Shown: one piece after another, positions 56,600-64,000 of the stretch
How positions within the stretch are numbered: position 1 is the stretch's first letter
Layout: the number at the start of each line of letters is the position of its first letter
Notes under the pieces: generated by a model
What the model was told of the DNA's origin: nothing
Seen by the model: the letters and a program-made list of their open reading frames with translations, nothing else
The model's database searches: none
NCBI GenBank assembly: GCA_905221605.1
Contig: CAJNDS010001580.1
Span: 672,224 to 736,223, forward strand
Direction: 5' to 3'
Length of the DNA: 64,000 nucleotides
Source of the DNA: Symbiodinium natans
Lineage: Eukaryota > Sar > Dinophyceae > Suessiales > Symbiodiniaceae
Position numbers and translations under genes: made by a program

Positions 56600-59500
56600 A
56601 TTGCCTGGCATGTGGCTGAATGTGGCTTTGCTGACAGACCCTTCCACTGGACCGGACGCTCTTCTCCAAGATCTGCCACCATGCATTTGAGGCCTGCTGG
56701 AATTGGGCGTCTCAGACCTGTGGGGGGTGTGTTCGTATGGCTCAAGATTTGGCGTGAGTATCCGCCAGGAGCGATTCTATCCGGCATCGTTCGAAGTTTT
56801 TGTTGATGGCAGCAATGCGAAATTCGCCGTGATCAATGTGAATGGTCACATGGCACATGAAATAGTCGTTGAGTGTGCGATGGCTGTGTGAAATCAGCTT
56901 TCCTTCCTCGATGGCTGTTTGGATTTACAATTCCGATTTGTGCATTGCTAGAAGTGCTGGTGAAGTTCTCTTAGGTGACCTCATGTATCCTCCCCAACTT
57001 CTTTAGTAGTGTTCATCTTCTGCTCAGGTGACCTCAGCTATTCCTGGATGCAAAGTGCATGGGATACACCTCCTTCAGCACCACGGCTGATTTCTCACCC
57101 GTCATGCCTCTTGCTGGGCCCAGGGCATAGGGTCTATGGCCGGGCGATGGACCACGCCTCCACGCACGTGACGGCTCACTCGGTTGCTTCCATCCGAGGG
57201 TTATCGAATCGGGGATTGGCCTCATGTATGATTCTGTTCTTGTACGGTCTAGTCTTGGGTTGCAGCCTGGTATACGGTAATTACACTCGACTTCGAAGAA
57301 GGCGTCTGCAGTCTCAAAGACTCTCCAGCTCAGGGCCGCCAGGGGAACCTGATGGGCAACGCAACGACCATGGTCAAGGCGCAGCTTCGCAGTTCGATCA
57401 TTCTTCTGGTCAAACTGGTGCTTTTCAGTTCTGCCGCGGCCCCTCGCAAGAGTGCGACAAACTTTGCTAATGCAGCTTCGGTCTCAGATCTGGTCACCTT
57501 TAGCCGGAAGGTGCCGCTGGGCGCCTGGCTAGCTGAAGCAGTACTCTGGAGCATCCCGGCACATTATTAGGAAGGGGTTAATACTGAGTTCAGTGTCTTT
57601 AAATTCATCGCATGGTTCTGTGCTGCGAAAAGGGGTGTTCAGGGCTTCGGGGGCCCCCGGAAGGCCACCTGGTTACCAAGCAACGGGGATCTGGGGCCCA
57701 ACTCGTTATACAGCCTGAAGCCAGCAAGTAGAAAGATCGTCAGGCATTGCCTATCAAGCCTGTATGTAGGATACTGGAAAGGTTTTCTATGTGCTGCTGT
57801 GGGATCATGCACGATTCTCTTGTTCCAACAACTCCGTTTGCGTTCCCATGTGCTTGTGGCAGTCCTTGCAGAATCACCTCTAGCATCTGTCCGCAACTAC
57901 CGTATTGAGCTCTGTCAGCTCTGGAGTATCAGGATCTTCTCGAGTCTATCACACCGTGGCAATTAGCTCCTCAGCAAAGTGGTTCTGCAACTACTGTAAC
58001 TTAACAAAAAAAGTCGAATCGCTCTCACCATTCTCACCTTCTCCGGACTCAGATCTAGGTACCAATCTAGGTACACACCATTGACATGACATGAGAGCAT
58101 CAATTTTTGGAAGCTTTCTTTGTCACTCGCTGATGACGAAAGTCTTCAGCTCTTGTTTGTTACTTGTTCGGAAAGAAGCTAGGCCGGCCAATCAGATCTA
58201 CAAGTGTATCTTCATTCTCATGCAGGCGTCTTGACAGTCGTTTCGAGCCCGACACGTTTCAGCTGACCATGTTTGGCTGCTGCACTCATATCCCAAGAGA
58301 AGTAGAGGCTCAGAGGCTCGAAAAGCTCTGAAGGGACAAGGGCCAGGACGAAATGCCGAATTGCGATGTTAAGTCATAGCCGCGAAGCACTTGGTTCCAG
58401 TTGCTTGCTCATACGCCATCCGGTTTTCGAAAGTCAACGCACAGTCCATCACTGTCGTTTGCTCGCGAGTCCCAAGCATGCATGGCCCAGCTGGACCTTG
58501 AGAGTCCGAAAGTTCGAGTCGAAATCACCACCCGTCTGTCGCTCGCGAATCATTCCTTGCCGGATGTGGTCACTCACAATCAAAGGAGCAGCTGCTGTCA
58601 CCACGACTCTCACACTCCGAGGTGAATGGGTACATCGCGGCCTACTCGAGTCAGCCTCTCCCAGTGAGATTCTTTTGCTGGCAACTGGGGCAGCAGCGGG
58701 GATCAGACGGGATCAGTTTGCTTGGAGTTGTCGGGCTCTTGTTTTGGCAACCCGAATGTTGGGGAGTTTGGCTTGGGAAGAACCAATTAAGGCGGTCCCG
58801 AGATCGACAGAAAAGAGTTTCTTAAGGAGTTGGCTATTCTGACCCCGAACAGGTTCGAAAACCATGAAATCCAAACTTGGCCTGATCGTTTGGGACTGTA
58901 ATAAGCTGAGTCTAGGACTCTAGGATAGGCAATGGGGTTGATTAAGTCTCAGGGAGGTCAGGGCGACATCTGACGACTGTGCACCCCCCTCATTCCAACC
59001 TCTGGCCTCGCGCTTGCTGCAAGGACGTCAGCAGTTTCACCTACCAGTGCCACAACCACGGCGGACCCGTTTACAACCTCCTGAGGAGGGTGGCCGTGCT
59101 TGCGATAGCACATCGCGCAGCTTTGCCGAAGAGACAGCTTGGGCATGATGTACAACTACGTCATCTAGTCTGCCATGTTGCTATCGTGATCGGCAGCATG
59201 GCCTTTTTTGGCACAGCCGAGGAGCAGCTCAGTCGGCCTGTTGCTCAGCATCCGTATCCTTAGTCGTGTCGACCATGCTGATGCACATGATACCTGTTCT
59301 AAGCAAAAGGTAGGCTTTCGCTGAGGAGAGGCGTCATCCTGTGAGTTTTCGCGACCTGAGCATGTTCTGGGCAGGGCCACGGCAGTAACGGACTTGCCCC
59401 TCAGTGATTTCGCTTGGAAGAACATCCTGGAGCGAGCTCCGTGCTGAGCAGTCTGATTCACATGCTGATCCCCAACTTCATGTCCAGAGCCTGGCTCGTG

Positions 59501-59980
59501 CCGTGTCCAGGCAATGAAGCTGCAGACGATGAACACGGCTTCCTGGCAGCAGCTTCTTGCAGCATAGGGTTTTGCATTCTCATGATTGCCCCGCCACGTG
59601 CTCAACTGGATAAGGTCATCAATGCCATGACGCGTATTTCGCTGAAGCGACCGCTCTAAGTTAATGTGTGCGCATGCAACCTGCGGACAGCCAAGCTGCC
59701 AGGATCATTTTGCAGGCAGATGTTTGCTTCTCTTCTCAAGCAACGCAACAAAACAATCGATGTAGTTGGCCAGACTCTTGTACAAGTGGCTTGCACGAAC
59801 CCGCAGTTGGCCGTCCTCTGGGTCCAGTGCCTGTACAGCTATGCAACAGTCGGATCTCCAAATCACGATCCCGGGCAGTGTGAATGCATCGATTGATGCT
59901 GCAAAGAAGGCCAGGTGGTTTCGAATTCTTTGGGAACAAGATTGGCGGTTCGATAAGGACGCAGGGATCTACTAGGCTTC
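56600..59980 (+). other. Gene-bearing region with unassigned exon-like segments
   Basis: Coding-like segments on the + strand include: 56760-56890 (RQERFYPASFEVFVDGSNAK to AHEIVVECAMAV); 58470-58560 (MAQLDLESPKVRVEITTRLS); 59550-59659 (GFCILMIAPPRAQLDKVINA); 59724-59896 (MFASLLKQRNKTIDVVGQTL after TTGCAG|G, or in another frame NASIDAAKKARWFRILWEQD near 59880-59950). The 56760-56890 segment may be the continuation of the channel's C-terminal domain. At 57330-57570 both strands are open (minus: ETEAALAKFVALLRGAAAEL). I cannot join these into genes. Confidence 0.35.
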
Positions 59981-59999
59981 GTATGCAAGATCTGTTAGG

Positions 60000-61380
60000 T
60001 TGAAATAGCAGGGAATCTGGGAATAATTGGGGATGAATATTCTCATAGATGAAAGATCTAAATCGTTCATTTTAAAATCATTTCTTTAAAATAACCTAAT
60101 GAATCTTTCGAATCGCAATGGAGTCTTCATCATACTGGCTGCCAGCCGATGTGTTTTTGGGGTTTTTGGTTTTACCGGTCTCGGTGTCGAATCCTGTGGT
60201 CGATGTGGAGTCTGTTCTGTCGAGATACAACTAATGAGAGTAGACAAAAACGGTACAGGGCACCCGTGGGTTATAAACGGTATTTACGAGGAAAAAACGA
60301 GAACGGCAGGACATGGGGGGGGGGGGGGGGGGGGGGGTGTCCATATATTATATAGAGAATATCGATCTTTCTATGGTTCCCATGTAGATGCAAAGGGAAA
60401 ATGAAAATTGATTGAGACATGCAGTTCTATATAAAGCTAGAGAACCTATGATGTTTTCAGTATCGTCGGTAGATTATGTCGGAGTTTCAGATCACAAGTA
60501 GCGACATTCAGAGACGATTCTCGGAAGTTACATGTAGAAATTGAAATAAGAGTTGCGCATCAAGAGTCATTCTTCCCACATCTATTGATTTATCATCTAT
60601 TCCCTAATCCTAAGGTTCCTGTTCGAGAGTATTGTCGGAAGCATGACAAAGGAAAATCTTGTTCCCGTGGGCTTGGTTTTCGGATCTATGCAGCTCCCTG
60701 GACGACTCGGAATTATGTCTTGTTGAACTCGTAGTCTTCATTGAGCATGTTCGACGAGGCACGACGCCCGCTGAGGAGGCTGATTCCGCCGGCTAAGATC
60801 CCTCATGCCTGTGTGATAACGACAGGGCAGCCCATTTTGCCTTCATTGTCCAGGAGAAGACCGGTAGCCTCCAAAACAGGACTCAAAGCCAGCATGGCGC
60901 GCATATCGATCGGGGGAGTCCACGTTTTGAGGTTGTTGGTTAAAAAAACTGCTGAAAATTGTACAGCCGCGCGTTCCCCCCTTGCGATATCATAGCAAAA
61001 GTGATTTAGGCAGGGCACGGGCGATATTAATACAGAATTTCATACTACAAATTGTTGTGTCCGGACAAATGTGGGGTCCTCCGCACGGGGACAGGCTCTG
61101 AAAGCCTCTGAACACCCAGGTGCTTAGGAACCACACACCAAGGATGCGGGGAGGTCCGCGTTTTGAGGTTGTTAGCGCTGAAAATTGTACTCCCCCGCGT
61201 TCCCCCAGTTTACTCCCTTGCTAACACAGCAAATGTACTAGGCCGGAACATGCGATGGTAATCGTTCCATGCTACAAATTGTTGTCCGTCCGGGCAGACG
61301 CGGCACTCGGTGGTACTGTCTTCCGGCATACGTAGCAGACCCGAAAGGCAACCTTGAGCGGGCACATGCCTGAACCCATA
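60000..61380. other. Intergenic stretch with an imperfect direct duplication
   Basis: AT-rich to 60700, with a G run at 60316-60338. Then 60908-61065 and 61148-61300 are diverged copies, about 240 bp apart, sharing GTTTTGAGGTTGTT, GCTGAAAATTGTAC, GCGTTCCCCC and CTACAAATTGTTGT. Neither copy holds a convincing frame. Confidence 0.6.
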
Positions 61381-61663
61381 CGTTCCTATGAGTCCCATTC
61401 ATGAGCTGAAAAGCATTGAAAGCTACAGATGCGCAGAACTTTCCAGCTGGGTTTCCGAAGGCGGCAGAAGGGGTCGGGACCTCAGCAAGTTTCTTAGCCC
61501 TGTCCACTTCAGGGTTTTGGAGGTGCGCCGAAGTGCCCGGATGTTCGATTCAAGGCTTCAAGCCAGAGTTGAGGAGGTTGAGACAGGCGTCGTGTACCCA
61601 TGTGGCTTCAGCTTTGTCCTGTGTCATGCCAGTGTAAGTCCTTTGCTCGGACGTGGGGCGACG

Positions 61664-62629
61664 ATGCAAGCCCAGATGTGGGTCCCGCTGTGGCTTTGGC
61701 TCCCTGCTTTGGCTTGGACCTTCTCTGACAGAGAGTTAATCGAGGCTGTGAGGCGCGGATACGGCGCCCATCTCTTGCAAAGTGGCGACTTCAATATCAG
61801 CACCATACGTACGGACGATTGGTATAATGAGACGTTGCTTCATCTTGCAACATTTGCAACGTATCGTCCTCTAACCTTCGAGGTTGTGTACCTCCTTCTG
61901 CAGGCCTGGCCGGCAGGAGCGCAGGCCAAAGACGTTTGGGGCAGGACGCCATTGCACACACTGGCAGCATACCCTTACCAGGCCGTTCGCGGCAACTACT
62001 TAGAGGAAACCGTGTCGGCATTCAAGCTCTTGGTGGACGCATGGCCAGACGGTATTCTGGCTACAGACAGGGATGGGCACACACCGGACGAGTTGGTTGA
62101 TTTTTGCCCTTTGCTGCTGCAGATTGCATGCAACGAGACGCTTGGCATCCCAGTGAAGTCACTGACGAAGAACAGGGCAGTGAGCCTGGAGTGCAGCGAT
62201 CTAGGGCTTTTGACAGTGAAGGACTGGGTGCTTTTTCTAAGCTGCGGCGGCGATCCTAAGGCAAAAGACCGGGGGGGCAGGATGCCTTTGCACACTGTAG
62301 CAGCAAACTGTTACGACTACTTCTATTACGATCATGGTTATAGTTATGGTGACGATGACTATGCCGCAATTGTCAGAAGCAGTGACAATGTCGAGGAAAC
62401 CGTATCAACACTCAAGCTGTTGGTGGACGCATGGCCAGACGGTATGCTGGCCACAGACAGTGATGGGCACACACCTGACGAATTGGTTGACGTCTGCCGT
62501 TTGCTGCTGCAGATAGCATGCAACGAGACGGTTGGCATCCCAGTGAAGCCACTGACGAAGAACAGGGCAGTGAGCCTGGAATGCAGCCAATTGGGGCTGC
62601 TGAAAGTGAAGGACCTGAAGCTTTTTTAA
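61664..62629 (+). CDS. Secretory ankyrin-repeat protein (321 aa as written)
   Basis: The frame is open from 61388, but the ATG at 61664 starts a textbook signal peptide, MQAQMWVPLWLWLPALAWT, and a GTAAGT-type donor sequence lies at 61634, so 61664 is the preferred start. Ankyrin-type repeats follow: NETLLHLATFA (residues about 47-57), WGRTPLHTLAAYPYQ (about 93-107) and GGRMPLHTVAANC (about 205-217), interspersed with LLVDAWPDG and DGHTPDELVD. Residues about 116-190 and 246-320 are near-identical duplicates, period 130 residues (390 bp). Ankyrin repeats bind protein partners; a signal peptide in front of them is unusual outside protists. The frame ends at TAA in KLF-stop, where the first duplicate reads LFLSCGGDP, and a downstream +1 frame opens at the same place. 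It is therefore probably the N-terminal half of a longer membrane protein. Confidence 0.75.
   Translation: MQAQMWVPLWLWLPALAWTFSDRELIEAVRRGYGAHLLQSGDFNISTIRTDDWYNETLLHLATFATYRPLTFEVVYLLLQAWPAGAQAKDVWGRTPLHTLAAYPYQAVRGNYLEETVSAFKLLVDAWPDGILATDRDGHTPDELVDFCPLLLQIACNETLGIPVKSLTKNRAVSLECSDLGLLTVKDWVLFLSCGGDPKAKDRGGRMPLHTVAANCYDYFYYDHGYSYGDDDYAAIVRSSDNVEETVSTLKLLVDAWPDGMLATDSDGHTPDELVDVCRLLLQIACNETVGIPVKPLTKNRAVSLECSQLGLLKVKDLKLF
62031..62625 (+). repeat. 390-bp tandem duplication within the ankyrin gene
   Basis: TGGTGGACGCATGGCCAGAC at 62031 recurs at 62421, with about 200 bp of high identity running on through GAACAGGGCAGTGAGCCTGGA. The DNA-level similarity means the duplication is recent. Confidence 0.85.
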
Positions 62630-63863
62630 AGCTGCGGCGGCGATCCTCGAAGATGTTCGGGGCAAACCACTCGGGGAGCATCTTGCGGATTCCGAGGCAC
62701 AAGAGTTCTGGAGGACGCGCGGCGCCTCGTGGAGCGCCATCGCCTTGAGTGTCCTCCAGGACTGGCGCAGCTGGGCTCTTCCTGGTTCGGCAGCTATTGC
62801 AGCTTGTGCCGTCGTCCGCATCCAGCTTTGCATGCAGAAGCCAAGGCCCACGCAAGACACTGCAGACTCGTTTGCAAGGGGGGCCAAGCTATTGGTAGCC
62901 CAGGCCTCCCTCAAGCGCAGTGGGTTATGGAAACTGTGGCGAGCATTAGAGGTGTTCGTGGGGATTTGTTTCTTCGGCTTCGCCCCACTGGTAGCGCATT
63001 GGTTTTTATGGTATCCACTAGTGGTAGTTCTGTACATCGTGCCAGCCGCCAGCCAGTACGGCATCAGAATGCTTCTTCGCATTCCGGTCCTCGCAATATT
63101 GACCAAAGGCTTGGGAGCCCAAGTGGCTGCACTCTTCCGCACAGCACTGCTGCTTGTAATTCTATTCCTTTTTGCGAGTGCGCAGCTTGTACAACAGGGC
63201 GACGGTTGGCAAACTGTAGAGCTTCTATACATGGGCATCGGAACAGCTTTTTATACGCTGATGACCAAGGCCGACAGCACATGGCGGCTTAGTCAACTAA
63301 ATGAATTCTGGATGTTTTTGTGGGTCCCACGCGGGGTGACAGCTAAATGGCTCGTGCAAGTGAGCATCGTTGTATTCGCATGTCTCCTCTGCTTGTACTG
63401 GATTTGCTTGATTTTTTCCATCCTCCGTGGCTGCGCATTTCGCTTGCGTCATCGCGGAGAAGCGCCAAGTCCGTCCGTTAATCAATCGAGGGAGCAGAGT
63501 GTCCGTGAGCTGCTCCAGAGGCACCCGGACGAGTTCAGGAGGGTGGGTGATGGCAGCATCCGCCCCATGGTACCCTTTACCTGGCCATGGCGGAGCACTG
63601 GGTTATGGCAACGCGTGGCTTTGGTGCTGTTTGACGTTGCACTTGACCTCAATACGATCTTCGCATTCATGTTCGCGCGGCACTACTTCTTCGCGGTTTG
63701 CATGACCTTCGTTGTGGTCCAAAGCTTATGCAAGCAGCTGAGCGTCATCAAACCCTGGCGCTTGCGGCAGGCACTCGTAGATTACCTTGTGTGGGCTGCG
63801 TGCCGGCTTTGTAACCTCTTCTCGCCAGAAGTAGGGATCAGACTTACCGTGCCCAGAATATGA
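62619..63863 (+). CDS. Multi-pass membrane protein (probable C-terminal half of the ankyrin protein)
   Basis: The frame opens at 62619 just after a TGA; the first ATG is 62745 (372 residues). Before that ATG it already reads as protein: AAAAILEDVRGKPLGEHLAD and EFWRTRGASWSAIALSVLQD. Hydrophobic segments counted from the ATG: about 14-29 (ALPGSAAIAACAVV), 68-101 (ALEVFVGICFFGFAPLVAHW and YPLVVVLYIVPA), 129-149 (FRTALLLVILFLFASAQL), 203-228 (VSIVVFACLLCLYWICLIF) and 293-330 (VALVLFDVALDLNTIFAFMF and FFAVCMTFVVVQSL). That gives at least five or six membrane passes. A hydrophilic segment (residues about 238-285) lies before the last pair. Ankyrin repeats followed by a membrane domain recall TRP-like channels in outline, but I see no diagnostic motif. 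It overlaps the upstream frame by 11 bases in the +1 frame. Confidence 0.75.
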   Translation, partial: SFFKAAAAILEDVRGKPLGEHLADSEAQEFWRTRGASWSAIALSVLQDWRSWALPGSAAIAACAVVRIQLCMQKPRPTQDTADSFARGAKLLVAQASLKRSGLWKLWRALEVFVGICFFGFAPLVAHWFLWYPLVVVLYIVPAASQYGIRMLLRIPVLAILTKGLGAQVAALFRTALLLVILFLFASAQLVQQGDGWQTVELLYMGIGTAFYTLMTKADSTWRLSQLNEFWMFLWVPRGVTAKWLVQVSIVVFACLLCLYWICLIFSILRGCAFRLRHRGEAPSPSVNQSREQSVRELLQRHPDEFRRVGDGSIRPMVPFTWPWRSTGLWQRVALVLFDVALDLNTIFAFMFARHYFFAVCMTFVVVQSLCKQLSVIKPWRLRQALVDYLVWAACRLCNLFSPEVGIRLTVPRI

Positions 63864-64000
63864 ACAGATGTGGCACCTGCCGTTGTGTAAGTAGGTAGGT
63901 TAGTTCAGGTGAGCCAGCCGTTTGGTGATAACTGCAGTAGGGCGGCGTCTGACCGTGCTATGTGCTAGGAAGATGGAGGTGACGCTGATGCGGGATTATT
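63864..64000. other. Downstream flank, nothing recognised
   Basis: Short stretch after the membrane protein stop. No repeat or coding signal seen. Confidence 0.4.

Noticed and set aside
59165-59605. A 146-codon minus-strand open frame
   Set aside because: Composition is that of an antisense frame (rich in Ser, Arg, His and Cys), while the + strand here has helix-like segments.

Overview
The window looks like nuclear DNA of a dinoflagellate, most likely a member of the Symbiodiniaceae/Suessiales. Four observations support this. (1) Plant/alga-type TTTAGGG telomere repeats are scattered internally in both orientations across the left 28 kb. (2) Where a gene can be reconstructed by eye, its introns end almost without exception in AG followed by G, and donors are a mix of GT and GC; this is the known dinoflagellate splice signature. 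(3) Genes are cut into very small exons. (4) Low-complexity and satellite DNA make up much of the sequence. No prokaryotic operons, CRISPR arrays or rRNA genes were seen. No intact dinoflagellate spliced-leader relic was found.

Layout. 1-28 kb: small exon-like coding islands, all on the + strand, separated by interstitial telomere repeats, three families of short foldback (MITE-like) elements and an AT-rich palindromic satellite (12.2-13.9 kb). Two kinds of island recur: a pair of Cys/aromatic exons (1.3/1.8 kb and 7.4/7.8 kb), and nine Thr/Ser-only exons (10.4-24.1 kb), eight of which follow a CAG. They look like a very long + strand gene, or several, for a secreted mucin-like protein. Embedded at 14.1-17.3 kb are two arrays of DNA/RNA hairpins followed by a 12-exon gene for a small Lys-rich protein, reconstructed in consistent phase. 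28-42.6 kb: satellites and microsatellites (G-rich, CT, a pyrimidine-rich higher-order repeat, a 55-bp family in both orientations, 9-bp palindromic arrays), interrupted at 33.0-34.1 kb by a minus-strand gene with two apparent frameshifts.

42.7-60 kb: gene-bearing DNA. It holds the C-terminal half of an RluA/RluD-type pseudouridine synthase, several unidentified multi-exon genes on both strands, and a voltage-gated cation channel (51.5-56.6 kb) whose transmembrane segments S1-S6, pore, C-linker and start of a cyclic-nucleotide-binding-like domain can be followed exon by exon. Its pore lacks the GYG filter. 61.6-63.9 kb: a secretory ankyrin-repeat reading frame that ends exactly where an overlapping +1 frame opens into a multi-pass membrane protein. 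The two are probably one gene broken, or recoded, at a T6 run.

Exon boundaries were read by eye from reading frame, splice consensus and phase. Gene identities rest on remembered family motifs, not on searches.
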